DNA from: Pseudomonas sp. DG56-2 | GTDB lineage: Bacteria; Pseudomonadota; Gammaproteobacteria; Pseudomonadales; Pseudomonadaceae | Direction of reading: 5' to 3' | Length of the DNA stretch: 64,000 bases | Assembly: GCF_004803755.1 (NCBI RefSeq) | Contig: NZ_CP032311.1 | Coordinates: forward strand, 4,604,501 to 4,668,500 | Shown here: positions 19,032 through 27,277 of the stretch, one piece after another | How positions within the stretch are numbered: the stretch's first letter is position 1 | Layout of the letters: the number at the start of each line of letters is the position of its first letter | Made by a program: the position numbers and the translations under genes | The notes under the pieces: model-generated | Databases searched by the model: none | Seen by the model: the letters and a program-made list of their open reading frames with translations, nothing else | Told to the model about the DNA's origin: nothing

Positions 19032-19919
19032 ATGACCCGACGCAGGCAACAACGCTGTCGTACGCTGCTGGTATGGGCCTTCTGTACCCTGATGGGGGCC
19101 GGCATTCCGGGTGCGGCCTGGGCCAAGGAACATCTTGTCTGGCTGCTGCGTGATCTACCGCCGCTGACCGTCTTCGAGGGCTCGAGCAAAGGTCAGGGTA
19201 TCGTCGATCAACTGCTGCCGATGCTGATCGAAAAAATGCCTGAGTACGATCACAGTATTCTTCGGGTCAACCGCGCTCGCGGTAACCAGATGCTGCAGGA
19301 GGGACGCTTCACCTGCGACCCGATGCTGCTCTGGACCCCTGAACGAGCCAAGTACATACACTTCTCGCAACCCAGCCTGGGCGTACTCAGCAGTGGCCTG
19401 GTGGTCCGACAGAAGGACCAGCAACTGCTTACCCCTTTTCTGAACAAGGGTGAGATCGACCTGCGCAAATTGCTCGAAGACACCGAACTCAAACTGGGAG
19501 TAGTTGCAGAACGCAGTTACAGCCCTTCAGTCGACACTTTGCTCAAAACAGTGCCATCGGCAACCCTCAGTCGTCATTTCGGCAATGATGCCGTTACCAA
19601 CCTGCTACAGATGCAAAAGCGCGAACGCCTGCAACTGTTGCTCGGCTATTGGCCGGAGGTTCGCTACCTGATCAAGCAACAAGGGTGGACCGTAGCCGAC
19701 TACGACTTCTACCCCATCCAAGGTGTGGCACGCTATCAGTTCATTCACGTGGGCTGTGCCGATACCCCCCAGGGACGCGAGGCCGTCAGCCATATCAATC
19801 AACTGCTCGACAGCTTGCGTCGCGACACCCTGCCCAATCTGTATGCCCAGTGGCTGGATCCGGAGCTACGCGAGCACTACCTCGAAGACAGTCGGCGGTT
19901 CTTCGTCGACCCCCAATGA
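19032..19919 (+). CDS. Exported solute-binding-like protein, TIGR02285-type
   Basis: 295 residues from the ATG at 19032, with GGAG about 9 nt upstream. This start gives a proper signal peptide (RTLLVWAFCTLMGAGIPGAAWA, cut to about residue 31). The mature part resembles periplasmic family-3 binding proteins (HLVWLLRDLPPLTVFEG, CDPMLLWTPERAKYIHFSQP) and the uncharacterised TIGR02285 group. No permease or ATPase is adjacent. It sits 196 nt before a LuxR-type regulator of a sensory system whose sensor carries two binding-protein domains. A role in signal capture is conceivable but unproven. Confidence 0.78.
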   Translation: MTRRRQQRCRTLLVWAFCTLMGAGIPGAAWAKEHLVWLLRDLPPLTVFEGSSKGQGIVDQLLPMLIEKMPEYDHSILRVNRARGNQMLQEGRFTCDPMLLWTPERAKYIHFSQPSLGVLSSGLVVRQKDQQLLTPFLNKGEIDLRKLLEDTELKLGVVAERSYSPSVDTLLKTVPSATLSRHFGNDAVTNLLQMQKRERLQLLLGYWPEVRYLIKQQGWTVADYDFYPIQGVARYQFIHVGCADTPQGREAVSHINQLLDSLRRDTLPNLYAQWLDPELREHYLEDSRRFFVDPQ

Positions 19920-19934
19920 GCAGGCAAAAAGAAA

Positions 19935-20060
19935 CCCCGAACGTTGGGGAGACCGCTCAGGGTTAAACAAAAGCCCCGTAGGACTTTTAGCGACAGTTGA
20001 AAGACATCGGAGCAAAATGCCATTCAACTGGCCTTACACGTTCTGATTACCTAGCGGGGC
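19935..20060 (+). other. Structured intergenic region before the response regulator
   Basis: This gap of nearly 200 nt has three pairings. CCCC/GGGG around GAACGTT is at 19935-19949. CAGTTGAA at 19994-20001 pairs perfectly with TTCAACTG at 20023-20030 across a 21-nt loop. GCCCCGTAGG near 19973 is a near-complement of CCTAGCGGGGC ending at 20060. No T-tract follows the first hairpin. It could be a terminator for the preceding gene plus a structured leader for the regulator, or a small RNA; the sequence alone does not decide. Confidence 0.35.
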
Positions 20061-20115
20061 AAAGGTTCATTCACAGACAGCCCGAGTCTTTCCATTGGTC
20101 TACCGGAGCCGCAAT

Positions 20116-20778
20116 TTGAGCACCTCTGCACAGTCGCCCTTGCGTATCGTCCTGGCAGACGATCATCCGATCTTTCGCATCGGGCTACAGGCCGTCCTTG
20201 AACAGATACCCAACGTAAAAGTGGTCGCCCAGGCAGCAAGCCCACTGGAACTCATGACTCATCTGCAGGCCGTGGAATGCGACATACTGGTAACCGACTT
20301 CATGATGCCGGTGGACCAGCAGAACGATGGTCTGAAACTACTCGAGCAGATTCGCCGACAGCACCCGCAGTTGCCGATCCTGGTGGTGACCATGCTCAAC
20401 AATGCCGGACTGTTCAGAGCGATGCTCGGCTTGGGTGTGAGCGGCCTTTTGAGCAAGGCCAGCCTGGCTGACGAACTTCCCCAAGCGATTGGCAGCATGT
20501 CGCGGGGCAAGGTTTATCTGGCTGCTTCAGTCCAGCATCTGCTAATGCAGGACGGTGCAGTACGCGAAGACAGGATGGCGGACAAAGATCCACTTTCCCC
20601 CAAAGAACTTGAAGTCACCCGGTTGCTTGCCGCTGGTCACACGGTGAACCAGATTGCGGCACTGCTCAGTCGCAGCAAGCAGACTGTCAGTTCCCAGAAG
20701 GTCAGCGCCATGCGCAAGCTAGGCGTAAGCAACGATGCGGCGCTTTACCTTTATCTGCAGGAAAATGGCCTGACCTGA
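20116..20778 (+). CDS. RocA/SadA-like LuxR-family response regulator
   Basis: 220 residues from a TTG at 20116, chosen because CGGAG lies 7 nt upstream. Another TTG at 20095 has no such site, and no ATG precedes the receiver domain. The receiver domain has acidic residues LADDHPIFR and phospho-acceptor Asp61 (VTDFMMP). A C-terminal LuxR/NarL helix-turn-helix follows (LSPKELEVTRLLAAGHTVNQ, then SRSKQTVSSQKVSAM). It faces a REC-EAL gene and a hybrid sensor gene on the opposite strand, as RocA1 does in the P. aeruginosa Roc/Sad system, where RocA1 controls cup fimbrial genes. Its target here is unknown. Confidence 0.82.
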   Translation: MSTSAQSPLRIVLADDHPIFRIGLQAVLEQIPNVKVVAQAASPLELMTHLQAVECDILVTDFMMPVDQQNDGLKLLEQIRRQHPQLPILVVTMLNNAGLFRAMLGLGVSGLLSKASLADELPQAIGSMSRGKVYLAASVQHLLMQDGAVREDRMADKDPLSPKELEVTRLLAAGHTVNQIAALLSRSKQTVSSQKVSAMRKLGVSNDAALYLYLQENGLT

Positions 20779-20786
20779 ACAGTGCC

Positions 20787-22001
20787 TCAGGCAATGGCCT
20801 GGCGGTTGAATCGCGTACGTTCATCCATCCATTGCTGCAGCTCGGCCTCGGGCATGGGGCGGGCGATGAAATACCCCTGCATGACCGGTTGCCCAAGGTC
20901 CTTGAGTGCCAGCAGATCGTCAGCGGTTTCCACGCCTTCAACCACTACATTCAAGTTCATGCGCCGCGCCATCATCAGGGCGCCAGCCACCACCGCAGCC
21001 TTGCGCCCGTCGTGGGCCATGCCGCGAACGAACTCGCTCGGCAGTTTCAACTCACTGAACGGCAGCTCCAGCAATCGCTGGACATTGGAAACGCCCGTAC
21101 CGAAATCATCGATAGACAACTGACAACCCAGAATCCGCAAGCGCAGCAACCCTTCGAGCTGTTGGTTATCCAATGCACTGCCGGCGGTTTCGACGATTTC
21201 CAGGGTCAACGCGCTTGCTGGAGCTTCGTGACGATCCAGCGCTGACTTCACCTGGTCGTGAAAATCATCTCGAACCAATAGATCGGGAGCGATATTTACC
21301 GCTACCGGCAATGCCTTACCCGCGCAGGCCTGATGCTGCGCACTCAGTGCCAGGGCTTGATCGAGAACATGCCAACACAGGGTATCGAACAAGTCAGTGC
21401 GCTCGATAAGCGGAAAAAACTGCGCGGGCGACAAAATACCCAGCCTAGGATGCTGCCATCGCACCAAAGCCTCGACGCCCACCAGCTTGCCATCGAAGCA
21501 GACCTTGGGCTGATAGTGAACGGTCCACTGATCTTTACTCTGCGCCAACTCAGCCGCAGTGACTTCCGACAGTTCCAACTGTAATACCGGCCTGGTAGGG
21601 CTGGGCTCGACCTGAACCTGCTCCAGGTAGCGGCGGAACAACTGGTTCAAGACAACGCTGTTGGCCGGTTTCTGCAGGCAACCCAGCACCTTCAGTCCAA
21701 GTTGCCGAGCCAGCACGCCGACACTGTCGATAACACAGGCCTCGGCGCTGCTGAGAATGATCAACGCTGCGGCCAGATTGTTTTCCGCCAGATGGCGGAT
21801 CAACGCCAGGCCATCTTGCCCGTCCATCTGCAGGTCACAGATGGCAATGTCAACGCGACCGCGACGCGCCAGGGTCTGCCGGGCGACCTCAACCGAGTCA
21901 GCGGTCAGTACGTCAAACACGCCGATGGCATTGAGCATCTGATGCAACGCCATAAGTTGGAAAGGATGATCTTCTAGAATCAGAACCTTGAGTGAGTGCA
22001 T
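20787..22001 (-). CDS. RocR/SadR-like response regulator with EAL c-di-GMP phosphodiesterase domain
   Basis: 404 residues from the ATG at 22001. The receiver domain has Asp56 as phospho-acceptor (AICDLQMDG). The EAL domain keeps the residues needed for catalysis: Glu177 in GVEALVRW, the NIAPDLL asparagine, Asp298-Asp299 in IDDFGTG, Lys319 and Glu355 in VEGVET. The protein should therefore hydrolyse c-di-GMP when activated. Architecture and length match RocR, which competes with RocA for phosphate from the RocS sensor. Upstream on the same strand is the sensor gene, 76 nt away. It converges on the LuxR-type regulator gene with only 8 nt between the stops. Confidence 0.88.
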   Translation of the reverse strand: MHSLKVLILEDHPFQLMALHQMLNAIGVFDVLTADSVEVARQTLARRGRVDIAICDLQMDGQDGLALIRHLAENNLAAALIILSSAEACVIDSVGVLARQLGLKVLGCLQKPANSVVLNQLFRRYLEQVQVEPSPTRPVLQLELSEVTAAELAQSKDQWTVHYQPKVCFDGKLVGVEALVRWQHPRLGILSPAQFFPLIERTDLFDTLCWHVLDQALALSAQHQACAGKALPVAVNIAPDLLVRDDFHDQVKSALDRHEAPASALTLEIVETAGSALDNQQLEGLLRLRILGCQLSIDDFGTGVSNVQRLLELPFSELKLPSEFVRGMAHDGRKAAVVAGALMMARRMNLNVVVEGVETADDLLALKDLGQPVMQGYFIARPMPEAELQQWMDERTRFNRQAIA

Positions 22002-22077
22002 GAGTCTTACCCGCGTCTGCAAACATGTGCGAGCGACACTTTAGGAAAGAACCCCTCCGCAACCTATCGGACAAGTC

Positions 22078-25000
22078 CTAAAGTTGGACCGGAATTTTCG
22101 CTAATTCCTTATCGATATCTCGGTTGAGCTGCGACAACACGCGCTTCATCTCCTCCCACGCGCCATTCAAGGCGCCTGGGCTTCCTTCAGCACACGCTCG
22201 ACTCAAGGCAGAACACGCTTGCGCCAACTGCACTGCATCAACCAAGCAAGCAATGCCCTCGAGCCGATGCAGGGAGATCCGGATAGCGCCCACGGCCTGG
22301 CTCGCGGCTGCTTCGCCGAGCAACCCCTGCTCCTCAATCAGATTTTTATTAAGCTCCTCCAGCATGCGTCGCATCACCTGGTGATTGGCTTGAGTCATTT
22401 GTTGGAGTAGTTGCATGCGGAAGCTGCACACCGGCGCCTGCTCCTCGATCATGGCCGCCAGATGGTTGAGGGACACCGGCTTGACCAGCAGTTCGTCCAT
22501 TCCCGCTGCCAGGCAGCGCTCGCGCTCCTCTTTCATGGCATTGGCGGTGCAGCCGATTATGGCTGTGGGCGAACGCTGCATACGTCCTTCCAACTGACGA
22601 ATACTACGGGCCAAGGCATAGCCACTCATCACTGGCATGTTGCAATCTGTCATTACCAGATCGAAGTGATCTGCTTGCCAGGCATCCAACGCCTCCTGAC
22701 CATTTTTCACCGCCTGCACCTGATGCCCGAGAAACGCCAGTTGCTGGCTGAGAACCAGGCGATTGGCAGACAGGTCGTCAACCACCAGGATGCGCCTTAC
22801 CGGGCTTTCCTGGCGAAGCGTAACCACTGCCGTGGCTTCAACCGGCGCCTGCACCAGCGGTTCAAGGGTCAGTGTCACCCGTACTTCGGTCCCCTCGCCC
22901 GGATTGCTGTGCAAGATGATGGTACCGTCCATCAGTTCCACAAGTTGCCGACAGATACTAAGCCCCAGGCCAGACCCACCGTACTCGGCAGCCAGGCGCG
23001 CATTGGCCTGGGCAAATGGGGTGAACAGTTCTGACTGCTGCTTGGCGCTGATGCCAATACCCGTGTCGCACACGCTCAAAAGCAGCCCGACACCCGCTGG
23101 CGAATCTTCCCCGGTGCGACTTACCTGCAGGCTCACTCGGCCCAGATGAGTAAACTTGAGGGCATTAGCCAGCAAATTGACCAGTACTTGGCGCAGTCGC
23201 AACGGATCGAACCAATACGTGCCATGTGCGTCGTCGGCAACCTGCAATTGCAGGTGCAAGCCTTGCGTTTGAGCCTGGTTTCGAAACTGGCTGACAATGT
23301 CTTCAACGAAAGGGAGCAGAGCGGTTGCCTGCGGTGCCAATTGCAAACTACCGGCCTCGATACGGGCCAGATCCAAACTGTCGCCAATCAAGGCAATCAA
23401 CTCGTTCGCCGTTCGGTACGCCATCTCCAGCCCTGACGACGGCGCTTTGCCTTGGACTAGAGCGGTTTCCCGCTCCAGTTCCAATAAGCCGACGATCACG
23501 GCAATGGGCGTGCGAATCTCATGGCTCATCGTCGCCAGAAACGTACTTTTGGCCTGATTGGCTTGTTCCGCCTGCTGGCGCGCCTGCATCAGGTCGGCCT
23601 CCAGTTGCTTACGCTTGGTGATGTCGATCCAGCCCCCCAGCAAACCCTGCAACTGCCCGTCAGCGCGGTAGAAAGGCACTGTCCATTGATAGGCCTCAGT
23701 ACACTGTCCGTCCAACTCGATGCGCCGATCGACGAATAACGGCTTAGAGTCCTGTAACAACTTTATGTAGTCAGCATGAAGTTCATCTGCAAGCTCAGGT
23801 GGAATCATTGCGATATCAGTGAGGCGACGCCCCTTGACGTCTTCCAGGCGCAACGAGAACGCCTGTTCGTAGCTTTTGTTACAGGTGATCAAGCGCCCTT
23901 CTAAATCCCGCACATAGATGGGATTGGGAATGCCGTCGAGCAACGCGCGCTTGAAGGCCAGTTGATCGTTCAGCGCCTCCTCCGCCTTCTCTCGTTGGCG
24001 GATCTGGGCACGCAAGCGACTGCTCCAAAGCAGCGACACCAAACCCAACAGCACTGCGGCGCCAACAGCCCAATAAACCCAAGGTGCGATGCGTCGCCAG
24101 GCCGACGCTGGGGGTGCCTGCGCCCCCAGCCATCGCATCCGCAATGCCCGAAGCTCGGCAACCGGAAAGGCTTCCAGCGCTTTATTGAGAATACTCAGGA
24201 GCTCCGGCGCGCTACGTCGCACCGAAAAGTGGTCGGGCGCCCATTGTCCCTCAACGCCACGGCCAACCTTGATTGTCGGATCGTCACTGAGCTCCATGTA
24301 AGCACCGACTTCGCTGTCGATGGTCGCGACGGCCTCGCCTCGGCGAACCTTTTCCCGCGCTTGCTCCAGCGAGTCCACCAGCAACAGGCGGATGTCGGGA
24401 TGAGACTGACGAATACTGCTTTCCAGCGCATGCTTGGCTGGCAGCGCTAGCGTTTGTCCTGACAGCTCGTTCAGCGAAGCCGGACCGAGGTCAGGCTGGC
24501 GAACAATAAACACCCAGCTCTGCCCACCCAGGGTATGGCTGAAGTCAAGAAACGCACGTCGCTCAGGTGAGTCACTGAGTGTGGTGCTCATGTCTGCCTC
24601 GCCGCTCTTGAGCAATGCCAAACTGTGGGCGATGGACGTCGAAGCGGTGAAGCGAAATTGTAGGCCGGTCAATTGCGCAATAGTTGCCAGCACATCGCTA
24701 TTCAGACCCACCCAGTCGCCCTGACGATTGCGAAACAGGTAAGGCGGATACTGAATGCCTACCACAGCCACTGTGGGATGCTGGGTAATCCATTGACGCT
24801 CCTGTTCGGTCAATTCGATCCGATTGTGGGCTACATCCGATCCCAGCCCCGAGGTCCAGCGCGCAAGAATTTCACCGCGAATCGAATCATCGATGCTGAT
24901 CAAGGCGCGGTCAAACACGTCACGCAAGGTGCGATCCTCAGCGCGCATGGCAAAGGCAAAGCCTATCGGCGGCAAGGCACTGGGGCCCACCACCTGCAAC

Positions 25001-25680
25001 CCGAGATAGGGTCGCAAGCCGTTATAGGCACGAATGATGACCTCGTTACCAATGAACGCATCGACCTCACCCTGGCGCAGCGCTTCCAGCGCGCTGCTGA
25101 GGGTGGGTGCAAGGATTACCTTGCTCTGAGGGTAATCTCGCTGCATTTGCTGGAAATCGGCATAGCCATCGAGCAATGCGATTTTTTTCCCAGCCAGTGA
25201 CGCTTGTGGAACCGGCGCACCGCCGCGCACCACGACCATGGAGCGGTCCGGAATGTAGTCACGGGTAAACACCAGGTCAGGCACACTGCGCTCGAATCCG
25301 TTGGCGCTGGTCAGCACATCGATTTCGCCTTCCTGCAGCGCCTTGATTGCTTCCTCGCGTCTGGCAAACGCCAGAACCTGAGTCTGCACTCCCAGGCGGG
25401 CCGCGACCAGGCTCAAGTAATCGGCACTGATACCCTGATAGCGGTTACGGTCGATAGTTATGTCGACAGGTTCGTAGTCGGCAAAGGAAATGCCCACCCG
25501 TAACACTCGTGAAGGTCCAAGCCACTGGCGTTCGACCTGATTCAACGGCATCGGCTGGAGGCTGATGAACGGGGGCACCAAGGTGAAAGGTAGCTGTGCA
25601 GCCAATGCCCATGCACCTGCGCAGGCCCACAACAGGCAGGCAATTACCAGCCCTATTGATCGTTGCTGCCACTTGCTCAT
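22078..25680 (-). CDS. RocS/SadS-like unorthodox hybrid sensor histidine kinase
   Basis: 1200 residues. A signal or membrane segment (about 10-28) is followed by two periplasmic family-3 solute-binding domains (about 55-290 and 300-535). A membrane segment comes next (WVYWAVGAAVLLGLVSLLW, about 555), then a PAS domain (DGIPNPIYVRDLEGRLITC). The histidine kinase has His720 (TMSHEIRTP) and an HATPase domain (GGSGLGLSICRQL). The receiver has Asp1012 (VMTDCNMP) and the HPt has His1138 (SLHRLEGIA). The full phosphorelay matches RocS1/BvgS-like sensors. It should signal to the neighbouring EAL and LuxR-type regulators. The ligand is unknown. Confidence 0.9.
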   Translation of the reverse strand: MSKWQQRSIGLVIACLLWACAGAWALAAQLPFTLVPPFISLQPMPLNQVERQWLGPSRVLRVGISFADYEPVDITIDRNRYQGISADYLSLVAARLGVQTQVLAFARREEAIKALQEGEIDVLTSANGFERSVPDLVFTRDYIPDRSMVVVRGGAPVPQASLAGKKIALLDGYADFQQMQRDYPQSKVILAPTLSSALEALRQGEVDAFIGNEVIIRAYNGLRPYLGLQVVGPSALPPIGFAFAMRAEDRTLRDVFDRALISIDDSIRGEILARWTSGLGSDVAHNRIELTEQERQWITQHPTVAVVGIQYPPYLFRNRQGDWVGLNSDVLATIAQLTGLQFRFTASTSIAHSLALLKSGEADMSTTLSDSPERRAFLDFSHTLGGQSWVFIVRQPDLGPASLNELSGQTLALPAKHALESSIRQSHPDIRLLLVDSLEQAREKVRRGEAVATIDSEVGAYMELSDDPTIKVGRGVEGQWAPDHFSVRRSAPELLSILNKALEAFPVAELRALRMRWLGAQAPPASAWRRIAPWVYWAVGAAVLLGLVSLLWSSRLRAQIRQREKAEEALNDQLAFKRALLDGIPNPIYVRDLEGRLITCNKSYEQAFSLRLEDVKGRRLTDIAMIPPELADELHADYIKLLQDSKPLFVDRRIELDGQCTEAYQWTVPFYRADGQLQGLLGGWIDITKRKQLEADLMQARQQAEQANQAKSTFLATMSHEIRTPIAVIVGLLELERETALVQGKAPSSGLEMAYRTANELIALIGDSLDLARIEAGSLQLAPQATALLPFVEDIVSQFRNQAQTQGLHLQLQVADDAHGTYWFDPLRLRQVLVNLLANALKFTHLGRVSLQVSRTGEDSPAGVGLLLSVCDTGIGISAKQQSELFTPFAQANARLAAEYGGSGLGLSICRQLVELMDGTIILHSNPGEGTEVRVTLTLEPLVQAPVEATAVVTLRQESPVRRILVVDDLSANRLVLSQQLAFLGHQVQAVKNGQEALDAWQADHFDLVMTDCNMPVMSGYALARSIRQLEGRMQRSPTAIIGCTANAMKEERERCLAAGMDELLVKPVSLNHLAAMIEEQAPVCSFRMQLLQQMTQANHQVMRRMLEELNKNLIEEQGLLGEAAASQAVGAIRISLHRLEGIACLVDAVQLAQACSALSRACAEGSPGALNGAWEEMKRVLSQLNRDIDKELAKIPVQL

Positions 25681-25715
25681 CGGTTCCTCGTCGCTCTTGC
25701 CTGGCCCAGGCCAGT

Positions 25716-25743
25716 AAAAAAAAACCCGTCAGAGACGGGCTTT
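25716..25743 (-). terminator. Rho-independent terminator after thrC
   Basis: Read on the minus strand, GCCCGTC...GACGGGT forms a 6-7 bp stem (CCCGTC at 25725-25730, GACGGG at 25734-25739) with a 3-nt loop. A run of at least eight T residues follows. It lies about 25 nt after the thrC stop and ends the hom-thrC transcript before the sensor gene. Confidence 0.85.
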
Positions 25744-25763
25744 TCTGGGTATCTATCGGATGA

Positions 25764-27173
25764 TCACAACGGTTTGCCGCGATTGCCATGCTGCGCGACG
25801 AACGCGTGAACAGCCTTCAAGTCGTTGGCCAGAACCGTGCAGCGCTCTTCCCGCGAGAACAGATCGTTCAGGTGCGCTGGCAGCTCAAGCGCTTTACCCA
25901 CGCCAGCTTTCTCGACGGCCTCGGGGAACTTGACCGGGTGGGCAGTACCGAGCACCACCATCGGCGTGTCCAGGCTGCGCCGGCATTCGCGTGCTGCCTT
26001 GACCCCGATTGCGGTATGCGGGTCGAGTACTTCACCGGTCTGGGCAAAGACTTCGGCAATGGTTTCGCAGGTTTGCGCATCATCGACAGCCAGCGAGTCG
26101 AACAATTTGCGCGCCTCGGTCCAGCGATCCTGTTCAACGCTGAAGCCGCCACCTTGTTTGAAGTTGTCCATCAGGTCGGCAATTGCTGCACCGTTACGAC
26201 CATGCAGATCGAACAACAGGCGTTCGAAGTTGGACGAAACCATGATGTCCATCGACGGCGACAGGGTCGCGTGCAGGGTTTCCTTGACGTACTGGTTGCC
26301 ACTCATGAAGCGGTGCAGGATGTCATTGCGGTTGGTGGCGACGATCAGTTGGCTGATCGGCAGACCCATGTTACGCGCCAGGTAACCGGCGAAGATGTCA
26401 CCGAAGTTGCCGGTCGGCACCGAGAATGCAACCGAACGCGCCGGGCCACCCAGTTGCAGGGCCGCATGGAAGTAGTAAACGATCTGGGCCATGATGCGTG
26501 CCCAGTTGATCGAGTTTACCGCCACCAGGCGGGTACCCTTGAGGAAGCTCTGGTCAGCGAAGCTGGCCTTGACCATTTCCTGGCAGTCGTCGAAGTTGCC
26601 TTCGATGGCAAAGTTGTGGATGTTCTCGCCGAAGATGGTGGTCATCTGCCGACGCTGAACCTCGGAGACACGTTGATGCGGATGCAGAATGAAAATATCG
26701 ACGTTGTCGCAGCGACGGCAGCCTTCGATCGCAGCCGAACCGGTGTCACCACTGGTAGCGCCAAGGATCACTACGCGCTCGCCGCGCTTGACCAGTACGT
26801 GATCAAGAAGGCGCCCCAGCAGTTGCAGGGCAAAGTCCTTGAAGGCCAGGGTCGGGCCGTGGAACAGCTCCAATACCCATTCGTTGCTGCCCAATTGACG
26901 CAGGGGGGCGACAGCGGCGTGAGCGAACTCGCCATAGGTTTCTTCGAGGATCTTCTTGAAGTCGGCATCGGCAATGCTGCCGGTGACGAACGGGCGCATC
27001 ACCCGAAAAGCCAGCTCGTGATACGGCAGGCCAGCCCAGGAAGCGATCTCTTCCTGGGTGAACCGTGGAAGGTTTTCCGGCACATACAAGCCGCCATCAC
27101 TGGCCAGACCAGCCAACAGCACATCTTCGAAATTCAGGGCCGGTGCCTGGCCGCGAGTACTGATATAACGCAT
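25764..27173 (-). CDS. thrC: Threonine synthase
   Basis: 469 residues. The N-terminus MRYISTRGQAPALNFEDVLL and the PLP-binding lysine Lys112 in GPTLAFKDFALQ are characteristic. The phosphate-binding region TSGDTGSAAIEG follows. It converts O-phospho-homoserine to threonine in the cytoplasm. It follows hom on the same strand with a 104-nt gap that contains a GCTTCAAGC repeat. A strong terminator lies downstream. Because thrB is not adjacent, it must be elsewhere, as is usual in Pseudomonas. Confidence 0.97.
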   Translation of the reverse strand: MRYISTRGQAPALNFEDVLLAGLASDGGLYVPENLPRFTQEEIASWAGLPYHELAFRVMRPFVTGSIADADFKKILEETYGEFAHAAVAPLRQLGSNEWVLELFHGPTLAFKDFALQLLGRLLDHVLVKRGERVVILGATSGDTGSAAIEGCRRCDNVDIFILHPHQRVSEVQRRQMTTIFGENIHNFAIEGNFDDCQEMVKASFADQSFLKGTRLVAVNSINWARIMAQIVYYFHAALQLGGPARSVAFSVPTGNFGDIFAGYLARNMGLPISQLIVATNRNDILHRFMSGNQYVKETLHATLSPSMDIMVSSNFERLLFDLHGRNGAAIADLMDNFKQGGGFSVEQDRWTEARKLFDSLAVDDAQTCETIAEVFAQTGEVLDPHTAIGVKAARECRRSLDTPMVVLGTAHPVKFPEAVEKAGVGKALELPAHLNDLFSREERCTVLANDLKAVHAFVAQHGNRGKPL

Positions 27174-27194
27174 AAGGACAAACCTTCGGTTTGG

Positions 27195-27240
27195 GCTTCA
27201 AGCTTCAGGCTTCAAGCTTCAAGCAGGAGCGCGTTGCTCC
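27195..27240. repeat. GCTTCAAGC-type repeat plus hairpin between hom and thrC
   Basis: Repeated GCTTCAAGC/GCTTCAGGC units fill about 27195-27224. A short hairpin GGAGC-GCGTT-GCTCC (27226-27240) follows. It resembles the GCTGCAA tandem at 40.27 kb. It lies within the presumed hom-thrC transcript and could affect mRNA stability. Confidence 0.65.
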
Positions 27241-27277
27241 CTGCCTGCCGCTTGCAGCCTATGACTTGCAACTAAAG

